A stretch of 64,000 nucleotides of DNA from Bradymonas sediminis. Lineage in GTDB: Bacteria > Myxococcota_A > Bradymonadia > Bradymonadales > Bradymonadaceae. The notes below the pieces were generated by a model. That model saw only the letters and a list, made by a program, of their open reading frames with translations, did no database searches and was not told the DNA's origin. The position numbers and the translations under genes were made by a program. The first letter of the stretch is position 1; each line of letters opens with the position of its first letter. Positions 10,696 to 18,992 of this stretch are shown piece by piece. Where the stretch lies: assembly GCF_003258315.1 (NCBI RefSeq), contig NZ_CP030032.1, forward strand, positions 1,526,001-1,590,000, written 5' to 3'.

Positions 10696-12282
10696 ATGAG
10701 TCAATCGCATAGCGCAGACCAGGTCTCCCAGGCGCCGACGCGCCCGCCGAGCGCGGGGGCGTCTGACGCCGCTGAGTTCGACGTCGCCGACCTCTACCGG
10801 GACGCCTCGGCGGTAACTGCCTCCGAGGCGTCCACCAGCGCCCACGATGAGAAGCTGAGGCAGGCGTATTTTTGGGTCGTCAATCACGGCATAATCAGCC
10901 CGTTTTACGATATCGAGTATAACGACGCGCCGGCCCAGTCCTATAGCTTCGGGGACCAGAAGGTGCGGGTGACGCTGCCCAGCGAGCAGAGCTATTCGAG
11001 CTATGTGCTGCTGCCGCTGTTGAACCTCGCGCTTCGCCGGCGATGTTTGCTGGTGGGCGGGCCGGGGCGCGGCAAGACCGTCATCGCAAAATTGATGGGG
11101 ATTTTGTCGGGTTATAGCCTGACCGAGATTCGCCAGGGCATCCAGCACGGCCAGCCGCAGATGACGGTCGCCGACCTGTTGGGTAACCCGATCCCCTCGA
11201 CGCTGATGTCGGCCGAGACGATGGATGAGGTGCGCATCGCCTGGCGCAAATGGCTGAGCATGCGCATCAAGATTATCGACGAATATAACCGTATCCCGAC
11301 GCGCACGCAGTCCGCGCTGCTCACGGTGATGGCCGATAATTACGCCGAGATTTACGACCAGGTCTATGAGTGCCCGGAGGCCGCCTGGTACCTGACCGCC
11401 AATGATGATGCAGGCGGCGGGACCTATCAGGTGATCGAGGCGCTCAGCGACCGCATCGACGTAGTCGTGAAGGCGCTTCATTTCAATACGCGCTTTCTCG
11501 ATGACCTGGTGCTGCGCATCGAAGAGGGCGTGCGGCCGGAGACGATGGTCCCCGAGGAGATCATCTTCACGGAGGCCGAGTTTGAGGAGATGAGCCGCCA
11601 GATTCGCAAGGTGAAGTTGCCGCGAAAGCTAAGGCGTCGCTTTGAGTTTTTCGCCAGTCATTTCGAGTTCTTCGAGCCGGGGGCGCGCCAATTCGAGTAT
11701 ATGACCAAGGATACGGTAAAACTCACGGATATCGAGCTGCAGTCATTGGCCGGTGGCGACAGCGGCAAAGATGGTGTCGCGGATCTGGGGAGCCAGACGC
11801 GAAACGGCCTGTCGGTGCGTGCGCTGATGACCTGCATCGCGTTTATGAAGGGCATGGCTTATTTCCGCGGCGAAGACACGGTGTCCTACGAGGATATGCG
11901 CCAGATTCTGCCCTTCGTGCTGCATGATAAGCTCGTGCAGGAGCCCGATTCCCCGTATTTTGAGCAGACCAATCATGGGGCGCTTCGCACCGATAAGGTG
12001 AGCTGGATTCGCACGCTTTTGGACCTGTCGAGTCAGGAGTTTGAGCGCCTCAACCTGGACGCAGACGACCCGGTCGGCGCGTTCGAGATCGAGTTTGAGA
12101 AGGGCCTGGAAGATGTCAGCGCGCGCGAGGTTCGAAAGCGTATGGTGGCCATCGAGCGGGTGCTCAAGAAGTGGAGCGACGGGGGCAAGCTCTACGGTCA
12201 TATGTTCGACGATATTCTTAAATTAAAATACCTGCACCAGCGCTATACGAATTATCTGAGGTGGCTTGAGTGGAAGACTTAA
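10696..12282 (+). CDS. MoxR-type AAA+ ATPase (first gene of the metallopeptidase-VWA operon)
   Basis: A 528-residue cytoplasmic ATPase. Walker A GGPGRGKT at residues 121-128, Walker B IIDEYNRIP from 193, sensor-1 YLTANDDAGGGTYQ near 232-244 and an Arg in SDRID near 253 follow the MoxR pattern of remodelling ATPases. An N-terminal extension of about 90 residues and a C-terminal 200-residue helical region (rich in DDILKLKYLHQRYTNYLRW-like sequence) are specific to this protein. Family knowledge: MoxR ATPases usually work with VWA proteins encoded nearby, which activate or assemble client proteins. The three-part arrangement is met here, since VWA proteins follow in the same operon. The next gene overlaps its 3' end by 13 nt. 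It lacks a clear ribosome-binding site at ATG 10696. Confidence 0.9.
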   Translation: MSQSHSADQVSQAPTRPPSAGASDAAEFDVADLYRDASAVTASEASTSAHDEKLRQAYFWVVNHGIISPFYDIEYNDAPAQSYSFGDQKVRVTLPSEQSYSSYVLLPLLNLALRRRCLLVGGPGRGKTVIAKLMGILSGYSLTEIRQGIQHGQPQMTVADLLGNPIPSTLMSAETMDEVRIAWRKWLSMRIKIIDEYNRIPTRTQSALLTVMADNYAEIYDQVYECPEAAWYLTANDDAGGGTYQVIEALSDRIDVVVKALHFNTRFLDDLVLRIEEGVRPETMVPEEIIFTEAEFEEMSRQIRKVKLPRKLRRRFEFFASHFEFFEPGARQFEYMTKDTVKLTDIELQSLAGGDSGKDGVADLGSQTRNGLSVRALMTCIAFMKGMAYFRGEDTVSYEDMRQILPFVLHDKLVQEPDSPYFEQTNHGALRTDKVSWIRTLLDLSSQEFERLNLDADDPVGAFEIEFEKGLEDVSAREVRKRMVAIERVLKKWSDGGKLYGHMFDDILKLKYLHQRYTNYLRWLEWKT

Positions 12283-13367
12283 GCGGGGCCGACATCGATC
12301 GCGGCGCGCCGCGGGTTTGCGCGGCGCTGGCCGACGCCCTCAAGCGCGACCGGGATGCGTATAACGCGCGTTTTGCCCAGGCGCGCAGGCGCTGGCGTCA
12401 CCTCGATGGCGGCGCGTTCGCCGAGCATCTGGCGGACAATCTGAGCCCGATTGTCGACGCGGTGGCGGCTGTGCAGCCGGCGCGTGTCGATGCGGTGGTG
12501 CAGGGTTTATATGGGCTCTCGCTTCAGTATGTGGCGCGTCATTGGCTGGGGCCGAAGAGTCGCCAGCCCTATCTAAATCGACTGTGGCGCGAGCAACTGC
12601 CGAAGCTGTCGAGCTTTGTGGCGCAGGAGCCGGTCGCAGTGGCCCGGGCGCTCACGGTCGCGGCGCGCAGCATCGGCGGGCGATCGGAGGGCGAGAGGGC
12701 GAGGGTTTGGATGAAACGCCTCGTTGAGATCGCCGCTGCTCATCCCAAAGATTGCGCCGCCTTCGACACCGTTTTGGATGTCGGTAAGGTCCTCGCCTGG
12801 CGCTGTGGCATGGCGCATTATCGCGCCAGCGCGCTCGCGGTATGGCGTGGGTTGAGCGACGAGTTGCGCTACCAATCACTTATATTATCGCCGCCAGATG
12901 ATGGGGCGTTGCTCGATGTGGCGACGCGCCCCGGGCTTGATGCGCTCGACGCGGCGTTTGCCAACCCGTGGTTTCATCCTGCCAGGCATCGTCCCGGTGC
13001 GCTGCGCGTGAGCGAAGAAGTGCCTGATGCGTTGTCGATTCAATCGGTTGGGGGATTTGCGGGCTTTGGCTACGACTTCCACGCGCCGCCCCGGGTGATT
13101 GCGCTCGGCGAGGAGCTCTTCGCGGTGGATGGCGAGCGCTGGTTTCGCATCTTTGCCGACGCGTTTGGCACGAGCCTTCGGGCGGTCGAGCCTCGGGCAA
13201 ACGATGCTCCGCGCTTAAGCGACGCCGAGCTCGCGCGCCTGGAGAAATGGAAGTCCGCGGCCTTGGCGCTGGAGCCGAATCTTGGCGATGCGACCTCGGC
13301 CGCGCTGCTGCCGTCGACCCTCGCGCTCACCGTACCCCACAGTCATCGCGTCTTTTTGGTGAGCTGA
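12270..13367 (+). CDS. Uncharacterised protein linked to MoxR/VWA operon
   Basis: A 365-residue protein I do not recognise. It starts with GTG at 12270 (MEDLSGADIDRGA), 13 nt inside the MoxR gene, so translation is coupled. It is mostly helical by composition: an N-terminal Arg/Asp-rich helix (residues 15-50), a middle of repeated Ala/Leu/Arg/Trp helices (GLYGLSLQYVARHWLG, WMKRLVEIAAAH, ALAVWRGLSDE), and a C-terminal mixed region with GGFAGFGYDFHAPPRVIALG, a possible beta domain. No signal peptide, membrane helix, Walker or protease motif. Its position suggests an adaptor between the ATPase and the VWA-peptidases, comparable in role to the associated third component of MoxR/VWA ternary systems (inference). 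Confidence 0.75.
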   Translation: MEDLSGADIDRGAPRVCAALADALKRDRDAYNARFAQARRRWRHLDGGAFAEHLADNLSPIVDAVAAVQPARVDAVVQGLYGLSLQYVARHWLGPKSRQPYLNRLWREQLPKLSSFVAQEPVAVARALTVAARSIGGRSEGERARVWMKRLVEIAAAHPKDCAAFDTVLDVGKVLAWRCGMAHYRASALAVWRGLSDELRYQSLILSPPDDGALLDVATRPGLDALDAAFANPWFHPARHRPGALRVSEEVPDALSIQSVGGFAGFGYDFHAPPRVIALGEELFAVDGERWFRIFADAFGTSLRAVEPRANDAPRLSDAELARLEKWKSAALALEPNLGDATSAALLPSTLALTVPHSHRVFLVS

Positions 13368-13372
13368 AATCC

Positions 13373-15139
13373 ATGGCAAAAACAGACCTTTTAGGCATCC
13401 ATAAACAGTGGGAAGAGGCGTGGCCAAAGGCGCTCGGCGCGTGGAGCGACTTCACCAAAATGCAGCGGCCGATCTGGTGTTTTTCGCCCGAAGAAGAGCG
13501 AGAGGTTGGGCTTAGGGGCTCGTTCGCGGCGATTCGCCTGCTCGACCATAAGGTGATGATCAGCTTGTCTCAGATCGCGGAATATCAGCTCGAAGACTAC
13601 GGCGCGGAGATCCTCGCCCATGAGATCGGCCATCATGTCTACGCGCCGGCGAACCTCACCGACCATGCTCGGCTGTTGGCGCGTCTTCGCGCGGGGCTTG
13701 GGTCTAACGTGGAGTTTGCCGGTTTGATCGCCAATCTCTATACCGACCTGCTCATCAATGACCGATTACAGCGCGACGTCGGCATGGATATCGCGGGGGT
13801 CTATGCGAAGGTTGTCGCCCACAGCGGCCCACCCGAGCAGCCGCTGTGGCGGCTGTATTACCGCACCTACGAGGTGCTGTGGAACCTCGAGCCCGGGACC
13901 CTGGTCAGCGGCGAGGTTGAGCCGGGCATCAACCTCGACGCAACCCTGATGGCGCGGCTGATTCGGGTCTATAGCAAATATTGGCTCGAAGGGGCGGGGC
14001 GGTTTGCGCTGCTCTGCCTGGATTATTTGAAGGGGTTTCCCCCGGCGCCGGCGTCGCTCGAGGGTGTTTGGGTGACGCTCGACAGCCAGGATGCCGGCGA
14101 AGGCGGGGTGATCCCGGACGGCATCGCGCGCGAGGAGGAGGGCGAGGGTGGCGGGCTTGTGCACCCGCGCCTGGACCCCGAGCTCGGCGGGCTTGCGCCG
14201 CGCAGCTCAAAGGAGAAGTCGCCCGGCAGCCGCGACGGGCGCGAGGAGGACGGTGGGCAAAAAGGGCGATTTCGCGCCCCCGCTGAGTATATCGAGCTGA
14301 TGAAGAGCATCGGCGTTGAGCGCGATTCCAGTGAGATCGTGATTCAATATTATAAAGAGCGAGCGCGCCCTCATTATATTAAATTTCCCACCGGAAGGAT
14401 GCCCGTCGAGAACGAGCCGATTTTCGAGGGCGTCGAGCCCTGGGAGCTTGGCTCACCGGTGTCGCGCATCGATTGGGTGGAGAGCGCTGTGCGCAGCCCT
14501 TATATCATCCCCGGGGTCACGACCGTCGAGCGGACCTATCGTCAGGTGCGCAGTCCCGAGGCCGAGACGCGCCCGGTCGACCTCTATTTGGGCATTGATT
14601 GCTCGGGCTCGATGAATAACCCGAGCCGTCGCTGCTCTTATCCGGTGCTCGCCGGCGCGATTATGGTGAGCGCGGCGATGCGCGCGGGCGCGCGGGTGAT
14701 GAGCGTGCTCTCCGGGGAGCCGGGCGAATATCTGTCGAGCGACGGGTTTAGCCGCGACGAGAAAGAACATTTGGGCGTGCTGACCTCGTATCTAGGAACC
14801 GGTTATTCTTTCGGCGCTGAGCGGCTTAAGGAGGTTTTCGTCGACAAGAAAGCACCCGAGCGCGCGTGTCATATTCTGCTCCTTACTGACGCTGATATCT
14901 TTCATATGTTCGACCAAACTCCGAACGGCTGGGAGATCGCAAGAATCGCCGCCGAGCGCGCAGGCGGTGGGGCGACTTGTGTCCTGGAGATTCGCTATCC
15001 GGACTCCTGCGCCGAGCCCCTCGCGCGCCTTCGTGAGATCGGTTGGACGCCGTATTTGGTGAACGATCAGGAGGGTGTGGTGGAGTTCGCGCGCCAATTT
15101 AGCAAGGCGCATTATGAGCGAAACGGGAGGCGACGATGA
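13373..15139 (+). CDS. HEXXH metallopeptidase-VWA fusion protein, intact copy
   Basis: A 588-residue two-domain protein. N-terminal domain: HEIGH at residues 83-87 within EILAHEIGHHVYAP, the zincin motif, followed at 121-132 by NLYTDLLINDRL, whose Asp could be a third ligand. C-terminal domain (about 400-588): a VWA fold with MIDAS DCSGS at 409-413, Thr at 476 in LGTGYSFG and Asp at 506 in LLLTDADIF. A Glu/Gly-rich charged linker (about 245-300) joins them. The start at ATG 13373 aligns with the second copy of this protein. The architecture recalls the DUF2201 family (metallopeptidase-like plus VWA-like), often found next to MoxR ATPases. The start is 5 nt after the preceding gene. No secretion signal, so a cytoplasmic regulated protease or chaperone partner is likely. 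The target is unknown. Confidence 0.88.
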   Translation: MAKTDLLGIHKQWEEAWPKALGAWSDFTKMQRPIWCFSPEEEREVGLRGSFAAIRLLDHKVMISLSQIAEYQLEDYGAEILAHEIGHHVYAPANLTDHARLLARLRAGLGSNVEFAGLIANLYTDLLINDRLQRDVGMDIAGVYAKVVAHSGPPEQPLWRLYYRTYEVLWNLEPGTLVSGEVEPGINLDATLMARLIRVYSKYWLEGAGRFALLCLDYLKGFPPAPASLEGVWVTLDSQDAGEGGVIPDGIAREEEGEGGGLVHPRLDPELGGLAPRSSKEKSPGSRDGREEDGGQKGRFRAPAEYIELMKSIGVERDSSEIVIQYYKERARPHYIKFPTGRMPVENEPIFEGVEPWELGSPVSRIDWVESAVRSPYIIPGVTTVERTYRQVRSPEAETRPVDLYLGIDCSGSMNNPSRRCSYPVLAGAIMVSAAMRAGARVMSVLSGEPGEYLSSDGFSRDEKEHLGVLTSYLGTGYSFGAERLKEVFVDKKAPERACHILLLTDADIFHMFDQTPNGWEIARIAAERAGGGATCVLEIRYPDSCAEPLARLREIGWTPYLVNDQEGVVEFARQFSKAHYERNGRRR

Positions 15140-15735
15140 GGCAGGGACCGCCCATTCAAAAGTTGACGTATCGGTTGAGCGAATGCCCGCCCAAATTCCT
15201 TAAGGAGCCTGTGCTTAAGGGGCGAGGCGAGGTGCATGTGCGCGCGGTGGTCGCCGATTTGATGGCTGAGTTTGGCGCGCCCCTGTGGGCCGAAGATGCG
15301 TTCCGGAAGTTTCAGACCAAGAAGGTCGCCAAGCGAAATTGGCTGCGCGTGGTGTTGGTGGCGTCGTGGTTGCTTCACGACCCCTGGTTTCGTGATTATG
15401 CGCGGATTGAAGGCGACACATTCGCGCCACGGGTCTTGGCGTGGCTGCGCGATGACCTCAAGGAGTTCGCCCGGCTGATCGCGGTGGAGGCGTGTGTCGA
15501 AATGCCGGACCGGCGCGAGGAATTGGCACGCCGCTGCCTGGCGGGGCTGGGGCTGATGCCGGCCGGCGAATCGCCGGCGCAGGCGGAGAATCGCCTGGCG
15601 ACCCTCGATAGCATCGCGCAGCACCGTATTCTCTTCGACACAAAAAAGCGTATGGAGCGGGCGGAGCGTTTGCGCCAGAAGATGAAAGTTCAAGAAGATG
15701 CCAGACGCGCAGCCGCGCGCGCTTCGCGGGAGTGA
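15136..15735 (+). CDS. Small partner of the metallopeptidase-VWA protein, copy 1
   Basis: A 199-residue protein without a recognised family. Its ATG overlaps the stop of the metallopeptidase-VWA gene by 4 nt (ATGA) and has GGGAGG 5 nt upstream, so it is translationally coupled. It is helical, with a Trp-rich centre (NWLRVVLVASWLLHDPWFRDY), a RREELARRCLAGLGLMP block and a basic, coiled-coil-like C-terminus (KKRMERAERLRQKMKVQED). The same blocks (NWMRVVLVATWLLYDPWFR, REELARRCLMALGLLP) recur in the protein encoded at 18989, so the two are paralogs. The strict pairing with a metallopeptidase-VWA gene suggests a dedicated subunit. Confidence 0.75.
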   Translation: MRQGPPIQKLTYRLSECPPKFLKEPVLKGRGEVHVRAVVADLMAEFGAPLWAEDAFRKFQTKKVAKRNWLRVVLVASWLLHDPWFRDYARIEGDTFAPRVLAWLRDDLKEFARLIAVEACVEMPDRREELARRCLAGLGLMPAGESPAQAENRLATLDSIAQHRILFDTKKRMERAERLRQKMKVQEDARRAAARASRE

Positions 15736-15738
15736 GCG

Positions 15739-17154
15739 ATGCTACCAGGTTTTGAGGCTTTTCAATCGCTTAATCCGCTGATTACGCGGGATGGTTATGC
15801 GTTGCTCGAGCGCCTCTACACACATCCGTGCGCGCCGCGCTGGAACGAAGTCATCGGCGACCGTTTCGTCACCGAGGACCTCGCCGCGGTCGCGGCGTTT
15901 CGGCGGCGACTGCAGCAATGGCCCGGCGCCACCGCGGGGCAACCGGCGTATGCGAGCGCGCCGCCGCCGAGCATTCTCGAGTGGGTCCAGCAGATGCGCC
16001 AGCGCTCGCCCATCTTTCGCGCGCATATCCTGGAGGGCTTTCCGCTGGCGCGCGATTGGGCCTATCTGCCGACGATGAGCCGGCGTGATATCGCGGAGCG
16101 CCCTGTCGACATCACGCCGATGGACGCGGATCTTAAGCGACTCATCGTCTACGATACCACCGGGACCACCGGGCACGCGGTCATCGTCCCGCATCATCCG
16201 CGCACGCTCGCGTTTAGCCAGGCGCTGGGCGAATACGCGATGGGTCGCTACGGCGTGCAGCCGGTGTTTGGGGCTGGCCGGGTCGGGTGCTTCAATATCG
16301 GCGCGCAGGTGAATACCTATGTCTTCGCGGCGATCTTTTCGGTCTGGGAGCAATCCGGTTTTGCCAAGATTAACCTGCATCCCAAAGACTGGTCCGACGG
16401 CGCGACCTATGAGTTCGGCGAGTCGGTGGAGCGGGCCAGGGCGTATGTGGAGGCGTTTTCGCCGGAGTTTATTACCTCGGACCCGGTGGGCATCGCCGAG
16501 ATGCTCCGCTGGGAGGTCGGCCACGGCGCCAAGGCCATCTTCTCGACAGCCGTGGAGCTCAGCGCGGGCCTCAAGGCACAGGCCGAGGCGCGCTTTGGCT
16601 GTCCGGTCATCGACTGGTATTCCATGACTGAGACGGGCCCGATCGCGTTCAGCGCGCCGGACGGCGACGGGCTTGAGATCATCAGCCCGGATATCTTTGT
16701 CGAGGCGATCGACGAAGATGGCTTTCCGGTAGGTCCCGATAAAATCGGCGAGCTCACCGTGACGGGCGGGCGAAACCCGTATCTGCCGCTGCTTCGCTAC
16801 CGCACCGGCGACTTCGGGCGGGTGGCAAATGGACGCATCCACGACCTCCATGCGCGCAAGCTCGTCTTCTTTCGTGCGGCCGATGGTGCGTTGGTCAACC
16901 CGGTCGACATCGGTCGAATCATGCGACTTCATTGCGCGTTTGCGCAGCATCAATTCGTGCAGCAGGCCAACGGTGCGTGTCGAGTGCGCGTGCGGCCGGT
17001 GCCCGGAGTCGCGGTCGACCGTGAGGGGCTTCGGCGCGAACTTGCCACGCTATTCGGTGAGGAGGTAGACATAGAGGTCATTGTTGATGAGCAGCTTGGA
17101 GATGGGCAGCCGGGTGGGAAGGTCGAACCCTATATGCAGCATGGTGAGATTTGA
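15739..17154 (+). CDS. PaaK/CapK-like adenylate-forming enzyme
   Basis: A 471-residue member of the acyl-adenylate (ANL) superfamily, closest in pattern to phenylacetate-CoA ligase/CapK proteins. Seen: the phosphate-loop YDTTGTTG at residues 138-145, SMTETGP at 295-301 (the Y-G-x-T-E-type motif), YRTGDFG at 354-360 (ATP ribose-binding Asp) and a late Lys in GGKV at 459-462 that could be the adenylation Lys. These key residues look intact, so ATP-dependent activation of a carboxylate is expected. The substrate is unknown. It lies 3 nt after the small partner gene and 62 nt before the second metallopeptidase-VWA gene, so it sits inside the duplicated module. An enzyme of this family is unusual in a MoxR/VWA operon. 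Confidence 0.85.
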   Translation: MLPGFEAFQSLNPLITRDGYALLERLYTHPCAPRWNEVIGDRFVTEDLAAVAAFRRRLQQWPGATAGQPAYASAPPPSILEWVQQMRQRSPIFRAHILEGFPLARDWAYLPTMSRRDIAERPVDITPMDADLKRLIVYDTTGTTGHAVIVPHHPRTLAFSQALGEYAMGRYGVQPVFGAGRVGCFNIGAQVNTYVFAAIFSVWEQSGFAKINLHPKDWSDGATYEFGESVERARAYVEAFSPEFITSDPVGIAEMLRWEVGHGAKAIFSTAVELSAGLKAQAEARFGCPVIDWYSMTETGPIAFSAPDGDGLEIISPDIFVEAIDEDGFPVGPDKIGELTVTGGRNPYLPLLRYRTGDFGRVANGRIHDLHARKLVFFRAADGALVNPVDIGRIMRLHCAFAQHQFVQQANGACRVRVRPVPGVAVDREGLRRELATLFGEEVDIEVIVDEQLGDGQPGGKVEPYMQHGEI

Positions 17155-17216
17155 CTCACGATGGCGTGTCTGTTTTGGGCGCGTCGCCAACTTATATTGA
17201 GAAGAGGCCGAGCGTT

Positions 17217-18992
17217 ATGTCGACCAAAATCGCAGAACTCCAGGAACGCTGGGAGGCCGCCTGGCCCGAGGCGCTGAAGATGTGGGGTTCACTTTTCGTA
17301 TTGCCCAAGCCCACCTGGCAGCTCACGGAGCAGGATAAATTAGACGCCGGCTTTGAGCTCGCCATCTGGGGGAAGCCGACGTCTTCGTGGAGTCGCGAGC
17401 CATTGGCGGAGGCGTTTGAGGGGGCGCTCGGGGTGATTCGCCTGTCTGACGGTAGCGTCGCGATAAACCTTGGAAGAATCACCGACTACGGGCTCGAGGA
17501 TAATGCTCCGGAGATCCTCGCCCACCTCATCGGCCATCATTTCTATGTGCCCGGGAATCGTGTCGATAACGCCAGGCTGATGGCGAATATTCTGGACGGG
17601 CTTCTGTCAACGAGGGGAGGGGCGCTGGCGGGGGTCACGGCGAATCTCTACGCCGACCTGCTGGTGAATGACCGGCTGGTGCGAAAATTTGGCATGAATA
17701 TGGTGGGCGTTTTTGAGAAAATGATCGCCCGGGACGGCCCGCCGACGCAGCCAATTTGGAAGCTCTATTTTCGCGCCTACGAGGTGCTGTGGGATCTTTC
17801 GCCCGGCACCCTGGCCGGCGCCGATGTCTCGCCCGAGGTCAACGTCGACGCGATTCTTATCGCTCGCCTTATCCGCCACTATCATGAGAATTGGGTCGAG
17901 GGGGGCGGGGCGTTTGCGGCGCTTCTTTTCGAATATATCTTCGGCCTAAGCTCAAGCGAAATCGCGGGCGCGCCGAGCATAATGGCGATGTTTGACTGCC
18001 TGGACGCCGGGCGAGGGGCCGATATTCCGCAGGGTTTGGCGCGCCATACGCGCAGTGAAATAGCGGGCATCGCTCATCCGCGGCGTGACCCCAGGCTTGG
18101 GGGCTTCGCTCAACTTCCGACCCCGAATGCCTATGATGTGTGGGAGTCGGGCGTCGTCGACCCTGCAAATCCGCCGGTTGATTATGAAGGTGAGGGGAAC
18201 ACCGACGCCCGAGGCACCTACCGCTCACTCGAAGCCTATTTCGAGGTGATGAAGAGCGCGCTGGCCTACGATGAGATCTGGGGACATTGGGGTAATTTCG
18301 AGGCGAAACGAAGACTGATCGTTCAATATTATAAGGAGCGGGCGCGCCCTTATATTGTCCGCTTTGGGCAGGGCGATTCGGGCGAAGATCTGGCGCGAAG
18401 ACGGTGCCCCGCAGATCTCTATTTGGGGATCGACTCCTCCCAGGCGATGCCGAGTCCGCAGCACCAGCTATCGCACCCGATCTTGGCGGGGATGGTCGTG
18501 CTCGACGCGGCGCTCGAGGCTGGCGCGAAGATCATGAGCGTGAGCTCAAGCGAGCCCAAGGTGCCCGGTTCCTCGAGCGAATATTGGATGAGCGATGGGT
18601 TTGGGCAGGATGAAGCGCAGCACCAAAGAGTGCTGAGCATCTTTGGGGGCGGTGGGTATGCCTTCGGGGTGTTGAGGCTCAAAGAGACTTTTGTCGACGG
18701 GCCGAGGCGCGAGGACCCCTGCCATATCTTGATATTTACGAATGAGCGCTTCTTCCAGATGCTCGATGAGACGCCGCAGGGCTGGGAGATCGCCCAGGCC
18801 GCAGCGCAGCGAGCTGGCGGCGGCGCGACCTGTGTGCTCACCGTATCCGAAGGCGCTGATTATGCCGCGGAGCTCGCGAGGCTTAGGAAGGTTGGTTGGG
18901 TGCCTCATCTTGCGGGCGAGACCAAAGAAATGATCGCCATTGCCCGCCAATTTAGCCGGACTCATTATCTAAACGCCTCGAGGTCGCGATGA
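17217..18992 (+). CDS. Degenerate metallopeptidase-VWA paralog (pseudo-enzyme copy)
   Basis: A 591-residue paralog of the protein at 13373. ATG 17217 aligns with the start of the other copy (MSTKIAELQERWEAAWPEAL against MAKTDLLGIHKQWEEAWPKAL). The fold blocks are kept: NLYADLLVNDRL, the YYKERARP linker and a VWA-like C-terminus. The catalytic HEIGH is HLIGH (residues 103-107, Glu to Leu). The MIDAS DCSGS is DSSQA (406-410), the Thr is replaced by Gly (GGGG, near 479) and the later Asp by Asn (FTNERFF, 509). Protease and metal-adhesion functions should therefore both be lost, yet the gene is full length with no stops. It probably serves as a structural or regulatory partner (inference). It overlaps the next gene by 4 nt. 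Confidence 0.87.
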   Translation: MSTKIAELQERWEAAWPEALKMWGSLFVLPKPTWQLTEQDKLDAGFELAIWGKPTSSWSREPLAEAFEGALGVIRLSDGSVAINLGRITDYGLEDNAPEILAHLIGHHFYVPGNRVDNARLMANILDGLLSTRGGALAGVTANLYADLLVNDRLVRKFGMNMVGVFEKMIARDGPPTQPIWKLYFRAYEVLWDLSPGTLAGADVSPEVNVDAILIARLIRHYHENWVEGGGAFAALLFEYIFGLSSSEIAGAPSIMAMFDCLDAGRGADIPQGLARHTRSEIAGIAHPRRDPRLGGFAQLPTPNAYDVWESGVVDPANPPVDYEGEGNTDARGTYRSLEAYFEVMKSALAYDEIWGHWGNFEAKRRLIVQYYKERARPYIVRFGQGDSGEDLARRRCPADLYLGIDSSQAMPSPQHQLSHPILAGMVVLDAALEAGAKIMSVSSSEPKVPGSSSEYWMSDGFGQDEAQHQRVLSIFGGGGYAFGVLRLKETFVDGPRREDPCHILIFTNERFFQMLDETPQGWEIAQAAAQRAGGGATCVLTVSEGADYAAELARLRKVGWVPHLAGETKEMIAIARQFSRTHYLNASRSR

